Part shown: positions 26,041 to 34,455 of the stretch, in pieces
How positions within the stretch are numbered: position 1 is the stretch's first letter
How the letters are laid out: every line of letters starts with the position of its first letter
Translations under genes and position numbers: made by a program
The notes under the pieces: generated by a model
The model's database searches: none
Seen by the model: only the letters and a program-made list of their open reading frames with translations
What the model was told of the DNA's origin: nothing
Source: Mycobacterium aquaticum
Lineage (GTDB): Bacteria; Actinomycetota; Actinomycetes; Mycobacteriales; Mycobacteriaceae
Assembly (NCBI RefSeq): GCF_002086485.1
Contig: NZ_MVHF01000040.1
Span: 1 to 64,000, forward strand
Reading direction: 5' to 3'
DNA length: 64,000 nt

Positions 26041-27210
26041 ATGACTGTCACACGGCTGCGGCCCTACGCCGTCACCATCTTCGCCGAGATGTCGGCGCTG
26101 GCCACCGAGCTCGGCGCGGTGAACCTGGGCCAGGGCTTTCCCGACGAGGACGGCCCGGCCGCGATGCTCAATATCGCGCAGGACGCGATCGCCGAAGGCA
26201 TCAACCAGTACCCGCCCGGCCTCGGCATCCCCGCGCTGCGGCAGGCGATCGCCGCCCAGCGGCACCGCCATTACGGCACGGTCTACGACCCCGACACCGA
26301 GGTTTTGGTGACAGTCGGCGCCACCGAGGCCATCGCGGCCTCGCTCATCGGCCTGGTCGAACCCCGCTCCGAGGTGCTGGTCATCGAACCGTTCTACGAC
26401 TCGTACTCCCCTGTGATCGCCATGGCCGGTTGTGTGCGCCGCAATGTCCCGCTCGTCGCCGACGGGAACGGGTTCGCGATCGACCTCGAGGGCCTGCGCG
26501 CTGCCATCACGCCGAACACCCGCGCGCTGATCCTCAACTCCCCGCACAACCCGACGGGCGCCGTGGCCTCCGACGCCGAGCTGCACGCCATCGCCGCCCT
26601 GGCCGTCGAACACGACCTGTTGGTGATCAGTGACGAGGTGTACGAGCAGCTGGTCTTCGACGGGCACCCGCATCGGCCGATCGCCAACTACCCCGGAATG
26701 GCCGGGCGGACCATCACCATCTCCAGCGCGGCGAAGATGTTCAACGTCACGGGCTGGAAGATCGGCTGGGCCTGCGGCGCACCGGATCTCATCGCCGGGG
26801 TACGCGCCGCCAAGCAGTATCTGACCTATGTGGGCGGCGCGCCGTTCCAGCCCGCGGTCGCCCACGGTTTGAACCACGAGGACGCCTGGGTGGCTGATCT
26901 GCGCGAGTCGTTTCAGGGCAAGCGGAACCGCTTGAGTTCGGCACTGACCGAGATCGGCTTCGAGGTGCACGACAGCGCGGGCACGTACTTCCTGTGTGCC
27001 GACCCGCGGCCGCTGGGCTATGACGACAGCACCGCGTTCTGCGCCGAGTTGCCGCACCGGTCCGGCGTGGCGGCCATTCCGATGGCGGCGTTCTGCGATG
27101 CCGAGGCAGCGCACGCCGACTTGTGGAATCACCTGGTGCGCTTCGCGTTCTGCAAGCGCGACGACACTCTCGACGAGGCGATCCGGCGGCTGCAGGTGCT
27201 CAAACTCTGA
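26041..27210 (+). CDS. dapC: PLP-dependent aminotransferase DapC (N-succinyldiaminopimelate aminotransferase)
   Basis: The product has 389 residues. Class I fold-type aminotransferase motifs are NLGQGFPDEDGPA, NSPHNPTGAV, ISDEVYEQL and the PLP lysine in ISSAAKMFNVTGWKIGW (Lys232). It matches the DapC-type enzyme next to fadA in M. tuberculosis (Rv0858c), which works in the succinylase branch of lysine and diaminopimelate synthesis. Related enzymes also include kynurenine/methionine aminotransferases. It is convergent with the luciferase-like gene, with only 7 nt between stops. Confidence 0.85.
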   Translation: MTVTRLRPYAVTIFAEMSALATELGAVNLGQGFPDEDGPAAMLNIAQDAIAEGINQYPPGLGIPALRQAIAAQRHRHYGTVYDPDTEVLVTVGATEAIAASLIGLVEPRSEVLVIEPFYDSYSPVIAMAGCVRRNVPLVADGNGFAIDLEGLRAAITPNTRALILNSPHNPTGAVASDAELHAIAALAVEHDLLVISDEVYEQLVFDGHPHRPIANYPGMAGRTITISSAAKMFNVTGWKIGWACGAPDLIAGVRAAKQYLTYVGGAPFQPAVAHGLNHEDAWVADLRESFQGKRNRLSSALTEIGFEVHDSAGTYFLCADPRPLGYDDSTAFCAELPHRSGVAAIPMAAFCDAEAAHADLWNHLVRFAFCKRDDTLDEAIRRLQVLKL

Positions 27211-27217
27211 GCGCCGC

Positions 27218-28132
27218 TCACAGCTCGGCGGTGACCGCCCACAGCGCTTCGAGGTCGGCCTGCTCATCTTGCAGCGGGCTGATCACGACGTCGGTCGCGC
27301 CGGCATCAAGGTAGGTCTGCAACTGCGCCCGCACCTGGGCGGCCGATCCGACCGCGGCCAGGTCGGCGACGCTGGCCAGCCCTTCGCGGGCGATGACCTT
27401 CTGATACGACGGGATGCTCTGGTAGAACTCCAAGCGCTCGGCGGCCAGCTCGCGCGCGCTCGTCACGTCGTCGGACACCAGCGCGGGCACCATCGCGATG
27501 ATCTGTGGATGCGCCCGCCCGGCCGCCTCGGCCGCGGCCCCGATGGTCGGGACGATGAACTCCCCCACGGTCCGGGGCCCCGCGAGATACGGCAAGGTGC
27601 CATCGGCGAGTTCACCGGTCACTTGCAGGGCCGCGGGTCCCATCGCCGCGACGTACACCGGAATCGGCGTGCCGCCACCAACGTGGACCGGCCACTGCGG
27701 GGAGGCGCTGAACTGCTCGCCCTCGAAATCGACGGCACCGTCGTCGAAGATGGCCCGCAGCACGGTGAGGTGTTCGCGCAGCCGCTGCACAGGCTTGGGC
27801 CAGTCGATGCCGAATGCCTGGCGCTCGGGGTGGTGGGCACCCAGTCCGAGCCCGAGGCTGAAGCGCCCGTGCGACGCGGCCTGCGCGGTCTGCGCCGCGG
27901 ACGCCACCAGCAGTGGATGGCGGGGGTTGATCGGCACCACCGATGTCCCCACCCCGAGACCGCGCACCGCGGCCCCGATCAGCGCGGACAGCGTTATGGC
28001 GTCGATGTCGAACTGCTGGGCCAGCCATACCTGGCGGACGCCCGCCTCATGGGCGCGGCGGGCTTGGGCGACCGCGTCGTCGACGACGTTGTCAGCATCG
28101 GGATTTACCCTGAGAACGATTCCTGTCGGCAT
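27218..28132 (-). CDS. LLM-class (probably F420-dependent) oxidoreductase
   Basis: The product has 304 residues. Luciferase-like features are a TIM barrel with VRQVWLAQQFDIDAITLSAL, GLGVGTSVVPINPRHPL, GRFSLGLGLGAHH and GTPIPVYVAAMGPAAL. Mycobacterial members of this size usually use F420 rather than FMN. Substrate is unknown. It is not part of the conserved fadA/dapC neighbourhood as I remember it. Confidence 0.75.
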   Translation of the reverse strand: MPTGIVLRVNPDADNVVDDAVAQARRAHEAGVRQVWLAQQFDIDAITLSALIGAAVRGLGVGTSVVPINPRHPLLVASAAQTAQAASHGRFSLGLGLGAHHPERQAFGIDWPKPVQRLREHLTVLRAIFDDGAVDFEGEQFSASPQWPVHVGGGTPIPVYVAAMGPAALQVTGELADGTLPYLAGPRTVGEFIVPTIGAAAEAAGRAHPQIIAMVPALVSDDVTSARELAAERLEFYQSIPSYQKVIAREGLASVADLAAVGSAAQVRAQLQTYLDAGATDVVISPLQDEQADLEALWAVTAEL

Positions 28133-28171
28133 GTCCCCAGCAACCGGCCGCGCCGCACCGACTATTCCGTT

Positions 28172-28615
28172 CTACGCAGGCTGAGCCAATCCCATGACGC
28201 GCTGACGCAACCGGTCTAATGCCACGTACAGCACCAGCTTCTTGGCCCGGCGCACGATGAAGTCGGGAAGCGGTACGGATACGTCGACGGTGATGTCGAA
28301 CCGCACCCGCGTCTGGTCCATCTCCGGGGTCAGGTTGTATTCGACGTGCTGCCCGCGCTGCTGCAGGTTTTCCTCGGCGTCCCACACCATCCAGTTGTCG
28401 CCCCAGTGGTATTCGAGCATTTCCTTGTCGGTGATGCCCAGCAATCGCATGGTCGCGCGGACGTGATGAGGCTTGCCGTCGGGATAGCGGTCGACGATCT
28501 CGACGTGCCGGTGGACCGATGACCAGGTCGGCAGCGCATCGACGTCGGCGAGGACGTCCATGATCGCCTCCGGCGAGGCGTCGAAGACGACCTCTCGCGA
28601 TGCGCGAACGGCCAT
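28172..28615 (-). CDS. SRPBCC-family protein (Rv0856/Rv0857-like)
   Basis: The product has 147 residues. It begins REVVFDASPEAIMDVLADVD followed by LPTWSSVHRHVEIVDRYPDG, the standard opening of mycobacterial polyketide-cyclase/SRPBCC proteins, and ends in an amphipathic helix. A close relative is encoded at 38670-39113. GGAAGGT precedes the ATG. Such proteins flank far and fadAB in M. tuberculosis; ligand and function are not established. Confidence 0.75.
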   Translation of the reverse strand: MAVRASREVVFDASPEAIMDVLADVDALPTWSSVHRHVEIVDRYPDGKPHHVRATMRLLGITDKEMLEYHWGDNWMVWDAEENLQQRGQHVEYNLTPEMDQTRVRFDITVDVSVPLPDFIVRRAKKLVLYVALDRLRQRVMGLAQPA

Positions 28616-28633
28616 ACCTTCCGAATGTAGTTA

Positions 28634-29539
28634 CTACTGTCCCGGCAAACTGTCGGTTTCCGCCGATCCGCGCGCGACGATCACCGGCACCCGCACTGAT
28701 TCGACCACCGTGGCACTGACCGAGCCGAGCATCATGCCGACGAATCCGCCCCTGCCCCGGGAGCCCACGATCACCAGCTGGGCGCCGTCGGACTGGTCCA
28801 CCAACTGGCGTGCGGGCCGGTCGCGCATCAATTCCCGGCGCACCACCACATCGGGATAGCGCTCACACCAGCCGGCCAACTGCTCGGAGACCACCCGGTC
28901 CTCGCGAGGCGTCAGATCGGTCCACTTGACGTCGGGGAACTCGTAATCCACGTCGTTCCAGGTGTGCACCACGACGAGTTCGACGCCGCGGCGCGACGCT
29001 TCGTCGAAGGCGATCTCGGTGGCCAGTTCCGATGCGGGTGACCCGTCGACGCCGACGACGACCGGTGCGTCATCCGCCGGATGGGATTCGTCGTGGATGA
29101 CCGCGACCGGGCAGTGCGCATGGCGCACGAGACTGGAGCTGACCGAGCCGAGCACGCGGCGGGTCCACTTGCCGAGACCCCGGCTGCCGACGACCAGCAG
29201 ATCGGCGTGGCGCGAGCGGTCGACGAGCGTGCCGACCGTGTTCCCGGATACGACGTCGGCGTCGAGCTGCAGGCGTTCCTGCCCCGCTGTGGACTTGTTG
29301 GCGATGTCGCGCGCCAACGCCACGACCTCCTGTCCGCGCTTCTGTTGCCAACCCCAGTAATCGTCCGGCAATCCCATGTCGAGGTATGCGGGCCCGGCGG
29401 CCATGGGCATCACATGCAGAAAGGTCAGCGGCACCCCACGCAACGCGGCATCACGGGCGGCCCACGCCACGGCGGCATCGGACGACGGCGACCCGTCGAC
29501 GCCGACCACGATGCCATGCCGAACCGGCTCATCGGACAT
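28634..29539 (-). CDS. Universal stress protein with two Usp domains (copy 1)
   Basis: The product has 301 residues: two Usp domains, each opening with GVDGSPSSDAA or GVDGSPASELA and ending with the ATP-binding signature (GSRGLGKWTRRVLGSVSSSL and GSRGRGGFVGMMLGSVSATV). Both G-x2-G-x9-G-S/T motifs are intact, so ATP binding is likely. AAAGGAG precedes the start. It is downstream of the second Usp gene (25 nt gap), and both probably share the DosR-like box at 30488. Confidence 0.88.
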   Translation of the reverse strand: MSDEPVRHGIVVGVDGSPSSDAAVAWAARDAALRGVPLTFLHVMPMAAGPAYLDMGLPDDYWGWQQKRGQEVVALARDIANKSTAGQERLQLDADVVSGNTVGTLVDRSRHADLLVVGSRGLGKWTRRVLGSVSSSLVRHAHCPVAVIHDESHPADDAPVVVGVDGSPASELATEIAFDEASRRGVELVVVHTWNDVDYEFPDVKWTDLTPREDRVVSEQLAGWCERYPDVVVRRELMRDRPARQLVDQSDGAQLVIVGSRGRGGFVGMMLGSVSATVVESVRVPVIVARGSAETDSLPGQ

Positions 29540-29564
29540 GCGAATCTCCTTTCCTCGCAGCGGT

Positions 29565-30455
29565 TTACGCCTCAGGACTGCGGCAGATGAGCACCGGGAC
29601 CGAGCTGTGGTGCAGCATGTTCAGGCTGGTCGATCCGAGCAGCGTGCCGACCACGGCGCCCCGGCCCCTGGTTCCCACCACGATCAGTTGAGCATCGGAA
29701 GCGTGCTGCAGGAGCGCTTTTCCCGGGGATTCCACTTCCACGAAGCACTTCGCCTCGACCGACGGGTGCTTGGTGTTCTCGGCATCGACGGCTGCAGCCA
29801 GTGACACCAGCTCGGCGGCTTCGAGCCCTTCCCAGTCGATCAGGAACGGGATCGTCACACCGGCTGCGGGTGGCGGCGTCAGCGACAGCGCCCGCACCGC
29901 GGTGAGGTTCGCACCGAAGCTGTCCGCGAACGCGAAGGCCACGGCCAATGCCGCAGCGGCCGCCGGGCTGTCGTCGACTCCCACGACGACACGGCCATCC
30001 CCCGGCGTGACCGTGTCCCCGCGAAACGCGACCACCGGGCACGCAGCCCGCGTTGCCACGGCCAGCGATACCGAACCCAGCAACAACGCAGCCGCCGGCG
30101 TGACCGATTTGCCGCCCAGCACCACCAACTGCGCCGTCTGGCTCGCCGCGACGAGCGCGGCGTCGGCCGGTTCGTCCACCGAAGCCGTCGTGACCGTGAG
30201 CCCCGGCCGGTCCGACCGGACCGCGTCGGCAGCGGCCTTGAGGTACAGATCGGCCGAATCCCGCTGGTAGGACATCATCGCTGCGGTCATGGCCGCCGCC
30301 GTCTGGGTCAGATGTGCGCCGACGGTCGGCAGCGCATACACGATGTGCAGGGGTGCGCCGAATTTGTCAGCGACACCACCGGCCCAGCGGGCGGCGTCGA
30401 CCGCCGAGTCACTGCCATCGATTCCGACCACTACCGGCTTGCTCGAGGAAGTCAT
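29565..30455 (-). CDS. Universal stress protein with two Usp domains (copy 2)
   Basis: The product has 296 residues. The second domain keeps a complete ATP motif (GTRGRGAVVGTLLGSTSLNM). The first is degenerate (GGKSVTPAAALLLGSVSLAV, where GxxG is altered), so probably only one site binds nucleotide. It is the first gene of the Usp pair. A DosR-type sequence lies 33-51 nt upstream of the ATG, suggesting induction by hypoxia or nitric oxide. Confidence 0.87.
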   Translation of the reverse strand: MTSSSKPVVVGIDGSDSAVDAARWAGGVADKFGAPLHIVYALPTVGAHLTQTAAAMTAAMMSYQRDSADLYLKAAADAVRSDRPGLTVTTASVDEPADAALVAASQTAQLVVLGGKSVTPAAALLLGSVSLAVATRAACPVVAFRGDTVTPGDGRVVVGVDDSPAAAAALAVAFAFADSFGANLTAVRALSLTPPPAAGVTIPFLIDWEGLEAAELVSLAAAVDAENTKHPSVEAKCFVEVESPGKALLQHASDAQLIVVGTRGRGAVVGTLLGSTSLNMLHHSSVPVLICRSPEA

Positions 30456-30487
30456 ACCTCGATACTGGCCGGTGATCGGCAGAATCT

Positions 30488-30506
30488 GCAGGGCCGAAAG
30501 TCCTCT
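30488..30506 (-). promoter_or_regulatory. DosR-like dormancy box upstream of the Usp pair
   Basis: On the minus strand AGAGGACTTTCGGCCCTGC resembles the DosR consensus (GGGACT-N3-GGNCCT core) known from mycobacterial hypoxia genes. It is 33 nt upstream of a Usp gene, a class frequently in the DosR regulon. The match is by eye. Confidence 0.6.
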
Positions 30507-30512
30507 GGCCGG

Positions 30513-31595
30513 TCAGGTCCAGCCGATGTCCGCTATCGCGGTGGTGCCCTTCGGCGGTGTGCCGGGGGTTGCGGCGGGCGTACGGGAGAACCGGGGCGCC
30601 GGTGCGGCCTGGTCGACGCCGTCGACCGACAGCAGCGTCGACCGAGCCCGCAGGTGCTCGTTGTCCGCGGCCTCACCCCAGGTCAGGACCGGTGTCACGC
30701 AGGCGTCGGTGCCTGCGAAGATCTTCGTCCATTCGTCGCGGGTCTTGGTGGCGAAGCGTTCGGCGAGGATCGCCCGCATCTCGTCGTACCGGGCCAGTTC
30801 GAACTGTCCGGGAATCTCCTCGGCCGACAGCCCGAGCCCGGCAAGCAGCTGCGCGAAGAACTGCGGTTCGATCGAGCCCACCGCCATGTAGCCGCCGTCG
30901 GAGGTCTCGTAGGTCCGGTAGTACGGCGCACCGCCGTCGAGCAGGAACGACTCCCGCTCGTCCCGCAGTGAACCGGTGGCCCGCATGGTCCACATCATCT
31001 GCGCCAGCATGCTGACACCGTCGACCATCGCCGCGTCGATCACCTGGCCCTTGCCGGACTTCTCCCGCTCGTACAACGCGGTGACGATGCCGATCACCAC
31101 GAGCATCGATCCACCGCCGAAGTCGGCGACCAGGTTCAGCGGCGCGACCGGCGGGCGGTCGCGGTAGCCGATGGCGCTCAGTGCCCCGGTCTGCGACAGG
31201 TAGTTGATATCGTGTCCCGCCGTCTGCGCCAGCGGACCGTCCTGGCCCCAGCCGGTGATGCGGGCGAAGATCAGCCGCGGGTTGACGGCCTCGCATTCGG
31301 CAGGCCCGATCCCGAGCCGCTCACAGGTGCCAGGACGGAAACAGTCCAGCAGCACATCGGCTTTCGCGGCCAATTCGAGCAGCTGGTCCGGTTGCGCCTT
31401 GACGTCCAGATCCACGATGCGCTTGCCCCGGTGCAGCAGGTCGACATCCTCGGCGGGCATGGTCAGCCCGCCCGGGCGGCGTACCCGCACCACGTCGGCC
31501 CCCAGATCGGAGAGCATCATCGCCGCGTGTGGGCCGGGGCCGATACCACCGAGTTCGACAACTCTCACGCCATCCAAGGGGCCGCTTTTGGTCAT
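30513..31595 (-). CDS. far: CaiB/BaiF-family CoA-transferase/racemase (Far-like)
   Basis: The product has 360 residues, typical of alpha-methylacyl-CoA racemases. It starts PLDGVRVVELGGIGPGPHAA and contains MMLSDLGADVVRVRRPGG, and has ITGWGQDGPLAQTAGHDINY with the aspartate (in GHDINY) used by AMACR-type enzymes. Position between the SRPBCC gene and pdc matches Rv0855 (far). It should epimerise or transfer CoA on branched acyl-CoAs. ATG 31595 was chosen: homology starts there, and a TANNNT box lies 7 nt upstream. The frame remains open to 32333 only as a shadow of pdc. Confidence 0.85.
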   Translation of the reverse strand: MTKSGPLDGVRVVELGGIGPGPHAAMMLSDLGADVVRVRRPGGLTMPAEDVDLLHRGKRIVDLDVKAQPDQLLELAAKADVLLDCFRPGTCERLGIGPAECEAVNPRLIFARITGWGQDGPLAQTAGHDINYLSQTGALSAIGYRDRPPVAPLNLVADFGGGSMLVVIGIVTALYEREKSGKGQVIDAAMVDGVSMLAQMMWTMRATGSLRDERESFLLDGGAPYYRTYETSDGGYMAVGSIEPQFFAQLLAGLGLSAEEIPGQFELARYDEMRAILAERFATKTRDEWTKIFAGTDACVTPVLTWGEAADNEHLRARSTLLSVDGVDQAAPAPRFSRTPAATPGTPPKGTTAIADIGWT

Positions 31596-31602
31596 GCGAG
31601 GC

Positions 31603-31608
31603 ACACTA
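31603..31608 (-). promoter_or_regulatory. Putative leaderless -10 box of far
   Basis: TAGTGT on the minus strand is followed by 7 nt and ATG 31595 with no ribosome site. The whole gap to the divergent pdc start is only 18 bp, so the two promoters must overlap. Confidence 0.45.
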
Positions 31609-31613
31609 GCGGC

Positions 31614-33290
31614 ATGTCCGAAAACGCCTACACGGTCGGTGACTATCTGCTGGACCGCCTCGCCGAACTCGGGGTGACCGAGATCTTCGGAGTCCCCGGC
31701 GATTACCAGCTGGAATTCCTCGACCACATCCTGGCCCACCCCCGCGTGCGGTGGGTGGGTGGCGCGAACGAACTCAACGCCGGATATGCCGCCGACGGGT
31801 ACGGCCGGTTGCGCGGCATGGCGGCCCTGGTGACGACATTCGGCGTGGGCGAACTGTCGGCCGCCAATGCCGTGGCGGGCAGCTACGCCGAGCACGTGCC
31901 GGTCGTGCACATCGTCGGCGCCCCGTCGAAGGATGCGCAGGGCGCGCGCCGCATCGTGCACCACACGCTCGGCGACGGCGATTTCGACCATTTCCTGCGG
32001 ATCAGCCGCGAAATCACCTGCGCGCAAGCCAATCTGGTGCCAGCCACGGCGACGCGGGAGATCGACCGCGTGCTCTCGGAGGTGCGTGAGCAGAAGCGCC
32101 CGGGCTATCTGCTGATCGCCACCGACGTCGCCCGCTTCCCCACCGAACCTCCCGCCGCTCCGCTCCCGCGCTACACCGCAGGCACCAGCCCGCGTGCACT
32201 GACACTGTTCACGGCGGCCGCGGCCGAGCTCATCGACAACCACCGGATCGCGGTCCTCGCCGACTTCCTGGTGCACCGGCTGGGTTGCGTCAAAGAACTC
32301 AATGCGCTGCTGGCCGCCGACACCGTGCCACACGCCACCCTGATGTGGGGCAAGAGCTTGGTCGACGAGAGTTCACCGAACTACGTCGGCATCTACGCCG
32401 GTGCGGCGAGCGAGGATTCGGTGCGCGAGGTGATCGAGGACGCGCCTGTGCTGGTGACCGCGGGCGTGCTGTTCACCGACATGGTCAGCGGGTTTTTCAG
32501 CCAGCGCCTGGACCCGGCCCGCACCATCGACATCGGCGTCAACCAGAGCGTCATCGCCGGGCAGGTGTACGCGCCACTGGACATGTCCGCCGCGCTGGAG
32601 GCCGTCACCGCGATCCTGTCCGAACGCGGGATCACCTCGCCGGAGCTCCCGCCTGCACCGACCCGCATGCAGACCCAGGCACCGGGCAGGGACGCGACAT
32701 TGACCCAGGAAGCGTTGTGGGACAGCCTTTCTCAGGCCCTCACGCCGGGCAACGTGGTGCTGGCGGATCAGGGCACGTCGTTCTACGGCATGGCGGGGCA
32801 TCGGCTGCCGTCGGGCGTGACGTTCATCGGCCAACCGCTGTGGGGGTCCATCGGCTACACCCTGCCCGCCGCACTGGGTGCCGGGCTGGCCGACCGCAGC
32901 CGCCGCACGGTGTTGCTGATCGGTGACGGCGCAGCACAATTGACGGTCCAAGAGCTCGGCACCTTCGGCCGCGAAGGGTTGGCGCCGGTGGTCGTGGTGG
33001 TCAACAACGACGGCTACACGGTGGAGCGTGCCATCCACGGTGTGACTGCGGAGTACAACGACATCGCCGCGTGGCGCTGGTCGGACCTGCCCGCCGCGCT
33101 GGGGGTCACCGATGCCCTGACCTTCCGGGTGACCACCTGCGGCGAACTCGCCGACGCCCTCGCCGCGGCGGCCGCCACGGCTGACCGCATGGTGTTCATC
33201 GAGGCGGTACTGGCCCGGATGGACATCCCGCCGCTGCTGACCGAACTGGCGCAGTCGGCGTCGGAGGCCAATTCCCGTGGGGCGTCGTAG
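31614..33290 (+). CDS. pdc: Thiamine-diphosphate-dependent alpha-keto acid decarboxylase (Pdc/KdcA-like)
   Basis: The product has 558 residues. The TPP-activating glutamate is in GGANELNAGYAADGYGR (Glu53), the active-site His pair in RRIVHHTLGDG (116-117), and the cofactor motif runs from GDGAAQLTVQEL to VVVNNDGYTVE. These define the pyruvate/indolepyruvate/branched-chain keto acid decarboxylase group. The M. tuberculosis counterpart at this position is Rv0853c, a broad alpha-keto acid decarboxylase. Products would be aldehydes from amino-acid-derived keto acids. It is divergent from far. Confidence 0.88.
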   Translation: MSENAYTVGDYLLDRLAELGVTEIFGVPGDYQLEFLDHILAHPRVRWVGGANELNAGYAADGYGRLRGMAALVTTFGVGELSAANAVAGSYAEHVPVVHIVGAPSKDAQGARRIVHHTLGDGDFDHFLRISREITCAQANLVPATATREIDRVLSEVREQKRPGYLLIATDVARFPTEPPAAPLPRYTAGTSPRALTLFTAAAAELIDNHRIAVLADFLVHRLGCVKELNALLAADTVPHATLMWGKSLVDESSPNYVGIYAGAASEDSVREVIEDAPVLVTAGVLFTDMVSGFFSQRLDPARTIDIGVNQSVIAGQVYAPLDMSAALEAVTAILSERGITSPELPPAPTRMQTQAPGRDATLTQEALWDSLSQALTPGNVVLADQGTSFYGMAGHRLPSGVTFIGQPLWGSIGYTLPAALGAGLADRSRRTVLLIGDGAAQLTVQELGTFGREGLAPVVVVVNNDGYTVERAIHGVTAEYNDIAAWRWSDLPAALGVTDALTFRVTTCGELADALAAAAATADRMVFIEAVLARMDIPPLLTELAQSASEANSRGAS

Positions 33291-33341
33291 CGACTGCCGG
33301 TGCCGACTGGAGCGCTGCGTGGATGTCCGCGCCGCGGTCGT

Positions 33342-34280
33342 CTACTCGAGTTGATCGTCGGAACGACCACGAATGACTGCCACACCTTCGTGGTAGGTCG
33401 TCACCCGAAAATCGGGGAACGCCTGTTTGAACTTGTCCGAGACGAAAATGTTGTCGACGGCGTAGCGGGGTAGCAGCTCCCAGAGCTCGCGGGCCCCTTG
33501 GTTGAAGAGGCGGGCCACCAGGAAGACACCCTTCGGGGTGACCGAGTAGTCGATCTTCCGCCCCCATACATCAGAGGCGATGCCGAGCAGCCCCTCGTAA
33601 GTGACGCGATCGTCGTCGCAGGGCAGATGCCAAGTCTGGCCGTAGGCCGCCGGACTGTTCCCGATCAGTGCCATGGCGTGGCTGGCGTCGGGGGTCCAGA
33701 TCAGCGTACGGAGAGTATCCGCACGCAACGGCACTCGCGCCTTCTTCCCTGCCTCGATGGCGTCGAACACCAATGCGTTGGTGAAGCTCTGCGTCTTGCC
33801 AGGCCCATAGAACTCCGGCGCACGACAGATGACCGCCTCTACGCGGCCACCCGCTATGGCCTTGAGGAGCATGGTCGTGATCTGCGCCCGCGTCCGGGCC
33901 TTGCTGCCCGCCGGTGTGAACGGGGTGTCCTCCGTCTGCGGGGCGCTGGTCATCGGGTACATGTAGGTGTTGTCGAAGAAAACCAGCTTGGTGCCGTGCT
34001 TTTCGCACGCGTTGATGGTGTTCTCCATCATCACGGGGAGCTGCTCGGCCCACATCTTCGCATCCGGCGGCAAGCCGACGGTCAGGTAGGCGATGTCGCT
34101 GCCGGCGACGGCGGTATCGGTCTCTTTCGCGTGTAGCAAGTTCGCTGTCACCAGCTCGTCGGTGTCGTGGAGCCGCTTCGGATTGCGGCTGACCAGCCGG
34201 ATATCGGTGGTGTATCGATCGTGGAGCTCGCGAGCAAGCTCAGTTCCGATCTGTCCGTTCGCTCCCAGAATCGTCTGCAC
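33342..34280 (-). CDS. NAD-dependent epimerase/dehydratase-family (extended SDR) protein
   Basis: The product has 312 residues. The N-terminal nucleotide motif ILGANGQIGTELARELHDR, then ITYLTV-like SDIAYLTVGLPPDAKMW, FFDNTYMYPM with the family tyrosine, and RAPEFYGPG fit the extended short-chain reductase fold. GTG 34280 was chosen because AAAGGG lies 8 nt upstream; the ATG at 34301 would add seven residues without a better site. Substrate is unknown. It lies just outside the conserved pdc block and may belong to inserted DNA. Confidence 0.75.
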   Translation of the reverse strand: MQTILGANGQIGTELARELHDRYTTDIRLVSRNPKRLHDTDELVTANLLHAKETDTAVAGSDIAYLTVGLPPDAKMWAEQLPVMMENTINACEKHGTKLVFFDNTYMYPMTSAPQTEDTPFTPAGSKARTRAQITTMLLKAIAGGRVEAVICRAPEFYGPGKTQSFTNALVFDAIEAGKKARVPLRADTLRTLIWTPDASHAMALIGNSPAAYGQTWHLPCDDDRVTYEGLLGIASDVWGRKIDYSVTPKGVFLVARLFNQGARELWELLPRYAVDNIFVSDKFKQAFPDFRVTTYHEGVAVIRGRSDDQLE

Positions 34281-34455
34281 GCTACGAACCCTTTCGTTCA
34301 ATCGTTGTCCGACGCCGCAATGTCCGCAGCAACATCAGAACCATGTGAGCCCGATCGACACTGAAGGGTGCCGTCCAGGCTCTCTACTCATGGATTTGGT
34401 CTTTGTTTCGACCGCGCAAGGTCGCCGGGGCAGCGTTCGCGCTGTTGGCCGCGCG

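Noticed and set aside
26026..27267. A 413-codon frame on the minus strand opposite dapC
   Set aside because: It is a shadow of dapC, which has an intact PLP lysine and substrate motifs.
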